DNA from: Bradyrhizobium acaciae | Lineage (GTDB): Bacteria > Pseudomonadota > Alphaproteobacteria > Rhizobiales > Xanthobacteraceae | Length of the DNA stretch: 64,000 nt | NCBI RefSeq assembly: GCF_020889785.1 | Contig: NZ_JACMYK010000016.1 | Location: 1-64,000, forward strand | Reading direction: 5' to 3' | Shown here: positions 47,963 to 57,734 of the stretch, piece by piece | How the letters are laid out: each line of letters begins with the position of its first letter | How positions within the stretch are numbered: position 1 is the stretch's first letter | Notes under the pieces: model-generated | Databases searched by the model: none | The model's input: only the letters and a program-made list of their open reading frames with translations | What the model was told of the DNA's origin: nothing | Made by a program: the position numbers and the translations under genes

Positions 47963-48005
47963 CTAAAGCGCGATGAGATGAGGTCGAATCGTCATCGCGC
48001 TTTAG
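47963..48005. repeat. 14-bp inverted repeat after xth
   Basis: Perfect arms CTAAAGCGCGATGA (47963-47976) and TCATCGCGCTTTAG (47992-48005), loop 15 bases. It could terminate xth or be the first half of the dispersed element that continues to 48062. Confidence 0.65.
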
Positions 48006-48010
48006 CTCTT

Positions 48011-48062
48011 TGTTTGAGCATGATCTTTTCGGAAAACCGCTTCGCACTTTTCCGGATCATGC
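48011..48062. repeat. extragenic repeat, short variant
   Basis: Outer arms GCATGATC (48018-48025) / GATCATGC (48055-48062) enclose GGAAAACCGCTTCGCACTTTTCC. It is the same family as 17326-17410, which has an internal insert. Confidence 0.65.
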
Positions 48063-48063
48063 T

Positions 48064-48900
48064 TTAATCGCGGCGGCCCTGCACCCAGTGCTCGAGCATC
48101 TGCAACGCCATGGCGCGATCGTCTTCGGACGCCTTGGCGATCGCCCGGTTGTAGCTTTCCTTGATCCAGGCCTCTTCCGGCGTCGCGCTGTCGCGCGCGA
48201 GCGTCAGCCACATCAGGCCGCGTGCCCGCTGCGGCGGCAGCCGGTCGCCGTTGAACAGCATCTGGCCAAGCAGCGCCTGCGCCTGATGCTGGCCCTTCTG
48301 GGCGGCAAGGCCCAGCCAGCGCGCGCCATAGCGGAAATCGTCCCGCGAGGCGTCCGGTGTCTTCAGGTACAGCCGGGCAAGGTCGTACTGGGCGTCGGCA
48401 TTGCCGAAATAGGACGCGGCGTAGGAGAACATCTCCCGCGCCCGCTCGGTGTCCGCCTTCACCTTGGAATTGGGAATGCCGCTCAGATAGTAGCGGCCGA
48501 GCGCCACGAAGGCGTTGGCCACGATCGAGGCCTGCGGCGCCGACGGCGAGTCCTCGGCATGCGCATTGGCGATCCGGCTGAAATACTCGAAGGCGCGCAT
48601 GTCATCCTGGATGACGCCGTCGCCCTCGGCGTACATCTTGCCGAGCTTCCACTGCGCCACCGGGTGGCCGCCCTCGGCCTGGTACTGCAGTGTGCTGAAG
48701 GAGGAGGTCGGCGCGGTCGCCGTCGGAGCAACCGGCGTCGCGGCCCGCTTCAGTGCCGCGGCTGTGCCGGGCTGCGGAGCGACCACCGGAAGAACGGTAT
48801 CCTGGGGGCTGACCGGGGCACCGTCGAATCCGAATCCGGGGCCCGCCACCGGAATGGCCCCTAACGCAAACGCAAATATCGCACGCTTAAACGTCCGCAT
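48064..48900 (-). CDS. exoR: ExoR-like periplasmic Sel1-repeat regulator
   Basis: A 278-residue protein with a signal peptide ([20 protein letters not shown]) followed by Sel1 repeats: '[34 protein letters not shown]', '[15 protein letters not shown]', '[16 protein letters not shown]', '[15 protein letters not shown]' and '[20 protein letters not shown]'. Order and wording match ExoR of rhizobia, the periplasmic inhibitor of the ExoS-ChvI two-component system controlling exopolysaccharide and motility. The start at 48900 puts the signal peptide first. It overlaps the end of ilvD by 14 bases. exoS/chvI are not in the window. Confidence 0.82.
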   Translation of the reverse strand: MRTFKRAIFAFALGAIPVAGPGFGFDGAPVSPQDTVLPVVAPQPGTAAALKRAATPVAPTATAPTSSFSTLQYQAEGGHPVAQWKLGKMYAEGDGVIQDDMRAFEYFSRIANAHAEDSPSAPQASIVANAFVALGRYYLSGIPNSKVKADTERAREMFSYAASYFGNADAQYDLARLYLKTPDASRDDFRYGARWLGLAAQKGQHQAQALLGQMLFNGDRLPPQRARGLMWLTLARDSATPEEAWIKESYNRAIAKASEDDRAMALQMLEHWVQGRRD

Positions 48901-50611
48901 AACACTGTTTCTCGTACGCGCCACCCGGATGGGTGACTGCGCCATCCACCGCCGGCCCCACTTGTTCGGCGTACTTCCACAGCGCACCAGATGTGTGGTT
49001 AGTCGCCCGAGGGGCCCATTTGGTCTTACGATTTGCGAGCTCGGCGTCGCTCAATTTTACGTTAAGAATGCCGGCGACCGCATCGATCTCGATGATGTCG
49101 CCGTCCTGCAATAACCCGATCGGCCCGCCGACGGCCGCTTCAGGTCCAATATGTCCGATGCAGAAGCCACGGGTGGCGCCGGAGAACCGGCCATCGGTGA
49201 TCAGGGCGATCTTGCCGCCCATCCCCTGCCCGGTCAGCGCCGCCGTGGTCGCCAGCATCTCCCGCATGCCGGGACCGCCCTTCGGCCCCTCGTAGCGGAT
49301 CACAATCACTTCGCCTTCCTTGTAGGTGCGCTTCTGCACCGCCTCGAAGGCGTCTTCCTCGCGGTCGAAGCACCGGGCCGGACCGGTGAACTTCAGGTTG
49401 GACATTCCCGCGACCTTCACGATCGCACCCTCCGGAGCGAGATTACCCTTCAGCCCGACAACGCCACCTGTCACGGTGATCGGATTGTCGGCGGGCCGCA
49501 CCACATCCTGGTGCGGATTCCATTTCACGCTTTTGAGGTTTTCGGCGATCGTTCGGCCAGTGACGGTCAGGCAATTCCCGTGCAGGTGGCCATTGTCGAG
49601 CAGCGTCTTCATCAGCAGCGGAATGCCACCTACTTCAAACATGTCTTTGGCAACATAACGGCCGCCCGGCTTCAAATCCGCGACGTAAGGAGTCTTTTTG
49701 AAGATTTCGGCAACGTCGAACAAATTGAATTTAATGCCGCATTCATGGGCGATCGCCGGCAGGTGCAGCGCAGCATTGGTCGAACCACCTGAGGCTGCAA
49801 CCACGGCCGCAGCATTTTCAAGGGCTTCCCGGGTGACGATGTCGCGGGGCCGGATGTTTTTCTCGATCAGCTCCATCACCTTCTCGCCGGCGGCGGCGCA
49901 GAAGGAGTCGCGGATCTCGTAAGGCGCCGGGGCCCCAGCCGAGTACGGCAGCGCCAGGCCGATCGCCTCGGAGACGGTCGCCATGGTGTTGGCGGTGAAC
50001 TGGGCGCCGCAGGCACCGGCCGACGGGCACGCCACCCGCTCGATCTCGTCGAGGTCCTCGTCCGACATGGCGCCGACCGAGTGCTTGCCCACCGCCTCGA
50101 ACATGTCCTGCACGGTCACCGGCTGGCCGCGGAAATTGCCCGGCAGGATCGAGCCGCCATAGATGAAGATCGAGGGAACGTTGAGGCGGACCATCGCCAT
50201 CATCATGCCCGGCAGCGACTTGTCGCAGCCGGCGAGCCCGACCAAGGCGTCATAGGAGTGGCCGCGGACGGTCAGTTCGACCGAATCGGCGATGCATTCG
50301 CGCGACGGCAGCGATGAACGCATGCCGTCATGGCCCATAGCGATGCCGTCGGTCACGGTAATGGTGCAGAACTCGCGCGGCGTGCCGCCGGCCGACGCGA
50401 CGCCCTTCTTCACCGCCTGCGCCTGGCGCATCAGCGAAATGTTGCACGGGGCCGCTTCATTCCAACATGAAGCAACGCCGACAAAGGGTTGATGAATCTG
50501 GGCTGTCGTCAGTCCCATCGCGTAGAGGTAGGAACGATGCGGTGCGCGCTCGGGGCCCTCCGTCACATGACGGCTCGGCAGCCTGCCCTTGATGTTCGTC
50601 TTGGCGTCCAT
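48887..50611 (-). CDS. ilvD: dihydroxy-acid dehydratase
   Basis: A 574-residue [Fe-S] enzyme that makes 2-keto acids for valine and isoleucine synthesis. Cluster and active-site segments are '[20 protein letters not shown]', '[18 protein letters not shown]' and '[27 protein letters not shown]'. Complete. ATG 50611 is used; a TTG at 50623 would add four residues. It overlaps exoR by 14 bases, so the two are read together. Confidence 0.95.
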   Translation of the reverse strand: MDAKTNIKGRLPSRHVTEGPERAPHRSYLYAMGLTTAQIHQPFVGVASCWNEAAPCNISLMRQAQAVKKGVASAGGTPREFCTITVTDGIAMGHDGMRSSLPSRECIADSVELTVRGHSYDALVGLAGCDKSLPGMMMAMVRLNVPSIFIYGGSILPGNFRGQPVTVQDMFEAVGKHSVGAMSDEDLDEIERVACPSAGACGAQFTANTMATVSEAIGLALPYSAGAPAPYEIRDSFCAAAGEKVMELIEKNIRPRDIVTREALENAAAVVAASGGSTNAALHLPAIAHECGIKFNLFDVAEIFKKTPYVADLKPGGRYVAKDMFEVGGIPLLMKTLLDNGHLHGNCLTVTGRTIAENLKSVKWNPHQDVVRPADNPITVTGGVVGLKGNLAPEGAIVKVAGMSNLKFTGPARCFDREEDAFEAVQKRTYKEGEVIVIRYEGPKGGPGMREMLATTAALTGQGMGGKIALITDGRFSGATRGFCIGHIGPEAAVGGPIGLLQDGDIIEIDAVAGILNVKLSDAELANRKTKWAPRATNHTSGALWKYAEQVGPAVDGAVTHPGGAYEKQCYADV

Positions 50612-51234
50612 CCTGGCGTCCAATCGCGACCCTGTTTCCCGCGCTCTTTTCCTCTGTCAACGCCGGAACCCGAAAAAATGTCCGTCGTCGGAGCGCTGGC
50701 TATTCAGCTAGGTGAATATCCTTTCATGTCGGGGTGTGGCCAAAAAGCGGCGCAACCACCAACCGGCTGTGTTTAGGGTCAAATGTTCAAACACAGTTGC
50801 GAAAACGCAACAATCGTGGCCGCTGGGCAACCATGTATTACGGGTCCTTATGGAAACCTTACAGTCGCTTGACCAAATAGCCTTTGAGTTGCTGTTATGC
50901 GATGGAACTCGTCCAAGTTGTGTATGGGGTTGTCGCCCTCTCTCACGCCGCGCTCTTGACGAGCACAAAGCGCCCCGCGACCGGGCGAGACGGCAAAATC
51001 ATACACGTGAGTTGCATTTCTGATAAAGCGAAATACCTTGTCGAGAGGATCGCGCTGTCGGGGAAGTCGGTGGCTTGGGCCGCGGAACTCTCTGCCAGCC
51101 ATGCCGGAGCGCACTTCAATCGGTCAACGTCGCTGTCGGGAAGAATTTGGTTCTAACCTATAATTATTCTGCACTAGACGCTGCCGAAGTAGTAGCGTCG
51201 CAACTCCCTCAGTAACAGTCAGGGACACGCCCCC
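50612..51234. other. intergenic region between ilvD and a small gene
   Basis: About 620 bases of less biased composition. Several short frames on both strands (for example 50884-51156 plus and 50848-51114 minus) overlap each other and show neither ribosome-binding sites nor known families. TATAAT at 51159-51164 may be the -10 of the following small gene. No leucine/valine leader peptide or attenuator for ilvD is visible. Confidence 0.4.
51159..51164 (+). promoter_or_regulatory. candidate -10 box TATAAT
   Basis: A perfect -10 hexamer 70 bases upstream of the small gene at 51235. The -35 position (around 51135-51141) does not match TTGACA, so only moderate support. Confidence 0.3.
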
Positions 51235-51417
51235 ATGTCTGCTCTTCAAGCAAAGCTGGAACGATTTGAGGTCCTCGCCGACGAATGCGAGCTGATCGCT
51301 AGCAGGACGCTGGATGGGAGCAACCGCGAACTATACCAGCGGCTGGGCGGGCACTATCGCGAGCTGGCGACCGACATGCGGGCCGTCATCGCGACGATCG
51401 ACGCTACGGCAGCGTAA
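51235..51417 (+). CDS. small conserved-looking protein of unknown function
   Basis: A 60-residue, all-helical, acidic protein (MSALQAKLERFEVLADECELIASRTLD...LGGHYRELATDMRAVIATIDATAA), with one cysteine. AGGGACACG precedes the ATG by about ten bases. No membrane segment or signal peptide. Its coiled-coil-like heptads suggest a small cytoplasmic oligomer. The family is not recognised; similar short proteins are frequent in Bradyrhizobium. Confidence 0.55.
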   Translation: MSALQAKLERFEVLADECELIASRTLDGSNRELYQRLGGHYRELATDMRAVIATIDATAA

Positions 51418-51701
51418 GAAAAAGGGCCGCTCCAAACAACAAGCGGCCCAAGTCTAGGGAGGAAACGCCCTCAAGGAGGGCGGCGACAGCGCAAGGCGCT
51501 GCCGCACGATCCTGATATGGGTTGAGAGGCGAGCTTCGGGAGCCCAGATTGCGCAAGCCAGGGGCGCGCCGTGTGCGCCTTGAATCTGCGCTTCGCGGCG
51601 CATAAATCCCAGCGTGACCCTCGCAATGCGAGCCCGACGACACAGGCCCCGCCTTCGCTCTTTGAGCCGCGACGGACAAATCGCCCCATCCATCCTGCAA
51701 T
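51418..51701. other. intergenic with hairpin between convergent genes
   Basis: Contains the GGGCCGCT / AGCGGCCC hairpin at 51424-51449. Several short frames on the minus strand have Arg/Ser-rich composition and are taken as chance. Confidence 0.4.
51424..51449 (-). terminator. hairpin, probable terminator
   Basis: 8-bp stem with a 10-base loop; followed on the minus strand by TTTTTCTTA. Serves the HMG-CoA lyase end of the leucine operon and may also slow the opposing small gene. Confidence 0.55.
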
Positions 51702-52616
51702 TTACGATTTTGCGAGGCGCTTCCGCTTCGCGTTCAGCGCGGATGCAACACGGCTGACCGGCGGGCGGCCGAGCAACCCCGCGACCTCGTTCGTGGTGGC
51801 CAGCAACCTGTCCATGTCGATCCCGGTTTTCACGCCCATGCCCTCCAGCATGTAGACGACGTCCTCGGTCGCGACGTTGCCGGTGGCACCGGGCGCATAG
51901 GGGCAGCCGCCGAGACCGCCGGCAGCGGAATCGATGACGCGGACGCCCTCCTCCATGCCGGCATAGAGATTGGCGAGCGCCTGGCCGTAGGTGTCGTGGA
52001 AGTGCATCGCGAGGTTATCAACCGGAAGCTCGGCGCCGACCGCACGAAGCATCTCCCTGGCCTTGAGCGGCGTGCCGACGCCGATGGTGTCGCCAAGCGA
52101 GATTTCGTAGCAGCCGAGATCCCACAGGGTCACGGCGAGGTCGGCGACCGCCTTCGGCTTGATCTCACCGTCGAACGGACACCCCAGGACGCAGGAGATA
52201 TAGCCGCGCACCTTGACGCCATCGGCCTTGGCACGCGCCAGCACCGGCTTGAAGCGCTCGATCGATTCCGCGACCGAGCAATTGATGTTGGCCCGCGAAA
52301 AACCCTCGGAGGCCGCAGCGAACACCGAGACCACCTTGGCGCCGGCCGCGCGGGCGGCGTCATAGCCCTTCTCGTTCGGCACCAGCACATGGAATTCGGC
52401 ATCCTTGACGTGACTGACACCGCGCAGCACCTGGTCGGAGCTTGCCATCTGCGGGATCGCCTTCGGCGACACGAAGGCGCCGACCTCGACCGTGTTGAGC
52501 CCCGCCGCCACCAGCGCCTCGACGAAGGCGATACGCGCCTCGACGCTGACCAGCATCTTCTCGTTCTGGAGGCCGTCGCGCGGCCCCATCTCGACGATGT
52601 GGATCTGATCGCTCAT
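51702..52616 (-). CDS. hydroxymethylglutaryl-CoA lyase
   Basis: A 304-residue TIM-barrel enzyme that splits HMG-CoA to acetoacetate and acetyl-CoA, the last step of leucine degradation. The substrate-binding 'EMGPRDGLQNE' is at the N-terminus, and 'ISCVLGCPFDGEIKP' and the active-site loop 'GGLGGCPYAPGATGNVATEDVVYML' with the catalytic cysteine are near the C-terminus. It overlaps the carboxylase alpha gene by four bases. It ends the operon. Confidence 0.93.
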   Translation of the reverse strand: MSDQIHIVEMGPRDGLQNEKMLVSVEARIAFVEALVAAGLNTVEVGAFVSPKAIPQMASSDQVLRGVSHVKDAEFHVLVPNEKGYDAARAAGAKVVSVFAAASEGFSRANINCSVAESIERFKPVLARAKADGVKVRGYISCVLGCPFDGEIKPKAVADLAVTLWDLGCYEISLGDTIGVGTPLKAREMLRAVGAELPVDNLAMHFHDTYGQALANLYAGMEEGVRVIDSAAGGLGGCPYAPGATGNVATEDVVYMLEGMGVKTGIDMDRLLATTNEVAGLLGRPPVSRVASALNAKRKRLAKS

Positions 52617-54622
52617 GACGCGGCCGCAGGTTCGACTTCGGCTAGCTCGACGCCTTCACCGACGATGTCGCCGACCTTGCATTTGAGCTTCTTCAGCACG
52701 CCTGCGTAGGGCGCGCGCAGGGTCTGCTCCATCTTCATCACTTCCAGCGTCAGGATCGGTGCGCCCTTCTCCAGGGTCGCGCCCTCCTCGGCCAGCAGCG
52801 CGACCACGGTGCCCGGCAAGGGTGCCACGATCTTGTCCTCGCCGACCTGCTCCTCGCTCTCGCCGCCGAACGGATCGACCCAATGCAGGTCGAAGCGGCC
52901 GTTGCGGGTGCGCAAATAGAGTTCGTGGCCCTCGATGACCGAGGCGACGCGCGACTTGAGGCCGTTGAGCGTCAAGTCAAAGCCGTCATCGCCGGACGAC
53001 GAGATATCAAATCCGAGCTCACGGCCGCCGATCGAGAGCGTGGACGGTCCGTTGCCGTAGTGGAGCGTGATGGTGTGGGCAGTCTCGTGGCCCTGCCGGA
53101 ACGAAAACACCCGCTGACGGCGGCCGACCGGCATCCAGCCGAACGCCTGCCAGGGCGAGTTCGCCTCGCTCTGCGCAGCCTTCCGCTCATCATTGACGAT
53201 CGCAGCCACCGCCGCGCACAGCTCGAACTCGCCGGCGGCGCCCGTGCCTGCCGTGAGGTTCTTCAGCTCGCGCTCGATGAAGCCGGTATCTATTGCATTG
53301 GCCCGCGTCTGCGGATGCGTCACCAGTGCCGACAGGAACGGGATGTTGGTGACGATGCCGCGGACATCGGTCTGTTCCAGCCCGCGATTGAGCTTCTCGA
53401 TCGCCCCCTCGCGCGTCGGCGCCCAGGCGATCACCTTGGCGAGCATCGCGTCGTAATACGGAGAGACGTTATCTCCGCTGCGATAGCCGGCGTCGATGCG
53501 CAGGCCGTCGCCCTCCTGCGGCGTCCGCCAGGTCTTGATGCGGCCGACCGAGGGCATGAAGTTCTTCTGCGGATTTTCCGCGTAGACGCGCGCCTCGATG
53601 GCGTGTCCGTTCAGCTTGATCTCGTCCTGCTTCAGCGGCAGCGCCTCGCCGAACGCGACGCGGAGCTGCCATTCGACGAGATCGACGCCGGTGATGAGCT
53701 CGGTGACGGGATGTTCGACCTGCAGGCGGGTATTCATCTCGATGAAGAACACGTCCTTGCCGTCGGAGACGAACTCGATGGTGCCGGCGCCCACATAATT
53801 GACCGCCCCGGCGGCTTTTCGCGCGGCTTCGCAGACCGTGTCACGCTGCGCGGCGTTCAGGGTCGGCGACGGCGCCTCCTCGATCACCTTCTGGTGCCGG
53901 CGCTGCAGCGTGCATTCGCGCTCCCAGAGCGAGAGCAGATTGCCATGGCTGTCGCCGATGATCTGCACCTCGATGTGGCGCGGGTTCTGTACGTATTTCT
54001 CGATCAGCATGCGGTCGTCGCCGAATGCCGCCTTGGCCTCGCGCTTGGCGCTGGTGATCGCGGCCGCAAGGTCTGCCGCTGCATTGACAACGCGCATGCC
54101 GCGGCCGCCACCGCCGGCAGATGCCTTGACCAGCACCGGGAAGCCGATTCGGGTCGCAGCCTCCGCCAAGGTCGCCTCGTCCTGGGCCTCGCCGTGATAG
54201 CCCGGCACCAGCGGCACGCCGGCCTTCTCCATCAGCGCCTTCGAACCGGATTTCGAGCCCATCGCGGTCATCATCGCCGCGGTCGGGCCGACGAACACCA
54301 GACCGGCATCGAGGCAGGCCTGCGCGAACTCGGCATTTTCGGACAGGAAGCCGTAGCCGGGATGCACGGCTTCCGCCCCGGTCTGCTTTGCGGCCGCGAT
54401 CACGCGCTCGATGTTGAGATAGCTGTCGCGCGCCCGTGCGGGCCCGAGCAATACGGCCTCGTCGGCCAGCGCGACATGCATGGCGTCGCGGTCGGCCTCG
54501 GAATAAACCGCGACGGTGCGCAGGCCCATGGCGCGCGCCGAGCGGATGACGCGACAGGCGATCTCGCCGCGGTTGGCGATCAGAAGCGTACGGAAGCGCC
54601 GGTAGAGTCTTGAGCGGTCCAT
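52613..54622 (-). CDS. mccA: methylcrotonyl-CoA carboxylase biotin-containing subunit
   Basis: A 669-residue protein with biotin carboxylase (ATP-grasp; 'KASAGGGGRGMRVV', 'QVEHPVTELITGVDLVEWQLRVA'), a middle BT-like linker, and a C-terminal biotinyl domain ('LEVMKMEQTLRAPYAG', with the biotinylated lysine). With the neighbouring carboxyltransferase it makes methylglutaconyl-CoA from methylcrotonyl-CoA. The start at 54622 (MDRSRLYRRFRTLLIANRGEIA) is the first sensible one; the open frame upstream belongs to mccB read in a different phase. Confidence 0.93.
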   Translation of the reverse strand: MDRSRLYRRFRTLLIANRGEIACRVIRSARAMGLRTVAVYSEADRDAMHVALADEAVLLGPARARDSYLNIERVIAAAKQTGAEAVHPGYGFLSENAEFAQACLDAGLVFVGPTAAMMTAMGSKSGSKALMEKAGVPLVPGYHGEAQDEATLAEAATRIGFPVLVKASAGGGGRGMRVVNAAADLAAAITSAKREAKAAFGDDRMLIEKYVQNPRHIEVQIIGDSHGNLLSLWERECTLQRRHQKVIEEAPSPTLNAAQRDTVCEAARKAAGAVNYVGAGTIEFVSDGKDVFFIEMNTRLQVEHPVTELITGVDLVEWQLRVAFGEALPLKQDEIKLNGHAIEARVYAENPQKNFMPSVGRIKTWRTPQEGDGLRIDAGYRSGDNVSPYYDAMLAKVIAWAPTREGAIEKLNRGLEQTDVRGIVTNIPFLSALVTHPQTRANAIDTGFIERELKNLTAGTGAAGEFELCAAVAAIVNDERKAAQSEANSPWQAFGWMPVGRRQRVFSFRQGHETAHTITLHYGNGPSTLSIGGRELGFDISSSGDDGFDLTLNGLKSRVASVIEGHELYLRTRNGRFDLHWVDPFGGESEEQVGEDKIVAPLPGTVVALLAEEGATLEKGAPILTLEVMKMEQTLRAPYAGVLKKLKCKVGDIVGEGVELAEVEPAAAS

Positions 54623-54636
54623 GGTCAGATCCTGGG

Positions 54637-56241
54637 TCACATCCTGAACAGGCCGAATTTCGTCGGCTCGATCGGCGCGTTGGCGGCGGCCGAGAGGCCG
54701 AGCCCGAGCACCAGGCGGGTGTCGGCGGGATCGATCACGCCGTCGTCCCAGAGCCGCGCGGTGGCGTAATAAGGATTGCCCTGCTTCTCGTATTGCGCCC
54801 GGATCGGCTCGCGGAATTTGTCTTCTTCCTCCGCCGACCAGCTCTCGCCCTTGGCCTCGATGCCGTCGCGCTTGACCTGGCTCAGGACCATCGAGGCTTG
54901 CTCGCCGCCCATCACCGAGATGCGCGCGTTCGGCCACAGCCAGAGGAAGCGCGGACTGTAGGCGCGGCCGCACATGCCGTAATTGCCGGCGCCGTAGGAG
55001 CCGCCGATCACAACGGTGAATTTCGGCACCCCGGCGGTCGCAACCGCCGTCACCAGCTTGGCGCCGTCGCGGGCGATGCCGCCGGCCTCGTACTTCTTGC
55101 CGACCATGAAGCCGGTGATGTTCTGCAGGAACACCAGGGGAATGCCGCGCTGGCAGCACAGCTCGATGAAATGCGCGCCCTTCAGCGAGCTTTCGCTGAA
55201 CAGGATGCCGTTATTGGCGATGATGCCGACCGGATATCCCCAGATATGGGCGAAGCCGCAGATCAGCGTGGTACCGTAGAGCTTCTTGAACTCGTCGAAT
55301 TCGGAGCCGTCGACGATCCGCGCGATGATGTCGTGGACGTCGAATGGCTTGCGGCCGTCGGCGGAGACCACGCCGTAGATTTCCTCGGCGGGAAACAGCG
55401 GCTCCTGCGGGGGGCGCATGTTGAGCGGTGCCTTCGCCGGCGGCTTCAGCGTGCCGACGATGCGGCGCGCGATCCCGATCGCGTGGGCGTCGTTCTGCGC
55501 ATAGTGATCGGTCACGCCCGACTGGCGCGAATGGACATCGGCGCCGCCGAGCTCTTCGGCGGTGACGACCTCGCCGGTCGCGGCCTTCACCAGCGGCGGA
55601 CCGCCGAGGAAGATCGTGCCCTGATTGCGCACGATGATGCTCTCGTCCGACATCGCCGGCACATAGGCGCCGCCCGCCGTGCACGACCCCATCACGATCG
55701 CGATCTGCGGGATGCCCTGCGACGACATCTGCGCCTGATTGTAGAAGATGCGGCCGAAATGTCGCTCGTCCGGAAAGATCTCGTCCTGCAACGGCAGGAA
55801 GGCGCCGCCGGAATCCACCATGTAGACGCAGGGCAGATTGTTCTGCCGCGCGATGTCCTGGGCGCGCAGATGCTTCTTCACCGTCAGCGGGTAATAGGTG
55901 CCGCCCTTGATGGTGGCGTCATTGGCAACGATGATGCATTCGCGGCCCGAGATGCGCCCGACGCCGGTGATGACGCTGGCCGAATGTACGTCACCGCCGT
56001 ACAGCCCATTGGCGGCCAGCGGCGACAGCTCGAGGAACGCGGTGCCGGGGTCAATCAAGAGATCGACCCGATCACGCGCCAGCATCTTTCCGCGCGAGGT
56101 ATGCCGCTTGCGCGATGTCTCGCCGCCGCCGCCGGCAACCTGCTTGAGCTTGTCGCGGAGCTCCGCGACCAGGCTGCGCATCACGTCGGCGTTGCGGGCG
56201 AATTCTTGGGATGTGGGATCGATCGTCGAATGAAGCGGCAT
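54637..56241 (-). CDS. mccB: methylcrotonyl-CoA carboxylase carboxyltransferase subunit
   Basis: A 534-residue protein of the acyl-CoA carboxyltransferase family: '[29 protein letters not shown]', '[35 protein letters not shown]', '[16 protein letters not shown]' and '[20 protein letters not shown]'. The 'LQDE' and '[12 protein letters not shown]' text is typical of the methylcrotonyl type and distinguishes it from propionyl-CoA carboxylases. Fourteen bases before mccA. Confidence 0.93.
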   Translation of the reverse strand: MPLHSTIDPTSQEFARNADVMRSLVAELRDKLKQVAGGGGETSRKRHTSRGKMLARDRVDLLIDPGTAFLELSPLAANGLYGGDVHSASVITGVGRISGRECIIVANDATIKGGTYYPLTVKKHLRAQDIARQNNLPCVYMVDSGGAFLPLQDEIFPDERHFGRIFYNQAQMSSQGIPQIAIVMGSCTAGGAYVPAMSDESIIVRNQGTIFLGGPPLVKAATGEVVTAEELGGADVHSRQSGVTDHYAQNDAHAIGIARRIVGTLKPPAKAPLNMRPPQEPLFPAEEIYGVVSADGRKPFDVHDIIARIVDGSEFDEFKKLYGTTLICGFAHIWGYPVGIIANNGILFSESSLKGAHFIELCCQRGIPLVFLQNITGFMVGKKYEAGGIARDGAKLVTAVATAGVPKFTVVIGGSYGAGNYGMCGRAYSPRFLWLWPNARISVMGGEQASMVLSQVKRDGIEAKGESWSAEEEDKFREPIRAQYEKQGNPYYATARLWDDGVIDPADTRLVLGLGLSAAANAPIEPTKFGLFRM

Positions 56242-56331
56242 CGGTGTTGCACGTTTCGTTGGAGGACACGGTTGGACGATGAGCGGAGGATTGATCTGTC
56301 ACCGCCGACGCGGTGACGGCCCCTCACCCCG

Positions 56332-56355
56332 CCCCGCTCCCTGCGAAGAGCGGGG
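56332..56355. repeat. hairpin in the ivd-mccB gap
   Basis: CCCCGCTC (56332-56339) / GAGCGGGG (56348-56355), 8-bp stem, within a dispersed extragenic palindrome-like stretch in the 128-base gap. It may adjust the ratio of ivd to downstream messages. Confidence 0.5.
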
Positions 56356-56369
56356 CTAGGGAGAAGAAA

Positions 56370-57542
56370 CTACGCCGTCTTGGCGAACAGCTCGCGGCCG
56401 ATCAGCATGCGGCGGATCTCGCTGGTGCCGGCGCCGATCTCGTAGAGTTTTGCATCGCGCAGCAGGCGGCCGGTCGGATAATCGTTGATGTAGCCGTTGC
56501 CGCCCAGGAGCTGGATCGCATCCAGCGCGCATTGGGTGGCCTTCTCCGCGGCATAGAGAATGGCGCCGGCGGCGTCCTCACGCGTGGTCTCGCCGCGATC
56601 GCAGGCTTTCGCCACCGCGTAGACATAGGCACGCGAGGCGCTCATCGTGGTGTACATGTCGGCGATCTTGCCCTGCACCAGTTGGAACGAGCCGATCGGC
56701 TCACCGAACTGCTTGCGCTCGTGGACATAGGGCAGCACGACGTCCATGCAGGCCTGCATGATGCCGATCGGCCCCGCCGCCAGCACCGCGCGCTCATAGT
56801 CGAGACCGGACATCAAGACGTTGACGCCGCGGCCGACTTCATTGAGCACGTTCTCCTCGGGCACCTCGCAATCCTCGAACACCAGCTCGCAGGTGTCGGA
56901 ACCGCGCATGCCGAGCTTGTCGAGCTTCTGCGCGGTCGAAAATCCCTTCATGCCCTTTTCGATGATGAAGGCGGTCATGCCGCGCGGACCGGCGTTCGGA
57001 TCGGTCTTGGCGTAAACCACCAGCGTCTCGGCGTGCGGGCCATTGGTGATCCACATCTTGTTGCCGTTGAGCACGAAGCGGTCGCCCTTCTTCTCGGCAC
57101 GGGTCTTCATCGACACCACGTCCGAGCCGGCGCCGGGCTCCGACATCGCAAGCGACCCAACATGCTCGCCGGAGATCAGCTTGGGCAGATATTTGCGCTT
57201 CTGCGCCTCGTTGCCGTTGCGGCGGATCTGGTTGACGCAAAGATTGGAATGGGCGCCGTAAGCCAGCCCGACCGAGGCCGACGCCCGCGAAATCTCCTCC
57301 ACCGCAATGCAGTGCTCGAGATAGCCGAGGCCCGAGCCGCCATACTCCTCCTCGACCGTGATGCCGTGCAGGCCAAGCGCGCCGATCTTGGGCCAGAGGT
57401 CGCGCGGGAAAGTATTGGAGCGATCGATCTCGGCGGCGCGCGGCGCGATCTCGTTGGTCGAGAAATCATGCACCGTTTCGCGGATCGCATCCGCGGTCTC
57501 GCCAAGGTCGAAATTGAAGATTGCCGCCCGGTTCGAGGCCAT
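56370..57542 (-). CDS. ivd: isovaleryl-CoA dehydrogenase
   Basis: A 390-residue FAD enzyme that oxidises isovaleryl-CoA to 3-methylcrotonyl-CoA. The distinctive '[34 protein letters not shown]' carries the catalytic glutamate in the position specific to isovaleryl-CoA dehydrogenases. The C-terminus '[42 protein letters not shown]' also fits. The ATG at 57542 follows GGGAGGG (a purine-rich site three bases away); 57563 is a weaker alternative. It is the first gene of the leucine operon. Confidence 0.94.
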   Translation of the reverse strand: MASNRAAIFNFDLGETADAIRETVHDFSTNEIAPRAAEIDRSNTFPRDLWPKIGALGLHGITVEEEYGGSGLGYLEHCIAVEEISRASASVGLAYGAHSNLCVNQIRRNGNEAQKRKYLPKLISGEHVGSLAMSEPGAGSDVVSMKTRAEKKGDRFVLNGNKMWITNGPHAETLVVYAKTDPNAGPRGMTAFIIEKGMKGFSTAQKLDKLGMRGSDTCELVFEDCEVPEENVLNEVGRGVNVLMSGLDYERAVLAAGPIGIMQACMDVVLPYVHERKQFGEPIGSFQLVQGKIADMYTTMSASRAYVYAVAKACDRGETTREDAAGAILYAAEKATQCALDAIQLLGGNGYINDYPTGRLLRDAKLYEIGAGTSEIRRMLIGRELFAKTA

Positions 57543-57572
57543 GATCCCTCCCTTGAGATTCATCTTGCAATT

Positions 57573-57588
57573 AAACGATCATACGTTT
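57573..57588. promoter_or_regulatory. candidate operator near ivd: AAACG-ATCATA-CGTTT
   Basis: A 5-base perfect dyad with a 6-base centre, 31 bases upstream of the ivd ATG. A related site lies at 57671-57686. It is likely bound by the divergent TetR regulator. Confidence 0.6.
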
Positions 57589-57670
57589 TTTTCTTGGCTT
57601 CGCAAGCAACCGTGCTATGGTTTGGCAATGAAATCCGCAGTTCATTGAATCTGCTGGGATTTCATGCAAT

Positions 57671-57686
57671 AAACATACGGTCGTTC
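57671..57686. promoter_or_regulatory. candidate operator near tetR: AAACATACGGTCGTTC
   Basis: Related to the site at 57573-57588 through its complement (AACGTATGATCGTT against AACATACGGTCGTT, 12 of 14 identical), 49 bases upstream of the TetR ATG. The two sites are centred about 98 bases apart. Confidence 0.55.
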
Positions 57687-57734
57687 GCTTGTTTCCTGGT
57701 TCTCCCTGACAAGCCAGCACCCTCCGAGGCCCCG

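Noticed and set aside
50848..51156. overlapping short frames on both strands between ilvD and the small gene
   Set aside because: They contradict each other and neither has a ribosome-binding site or a recognisable family.
50612..51234. leader peptide or attenuator for ilvD
   Set aside because: No run of branched-chain codons with a downstream terminator upstream of ilvD.
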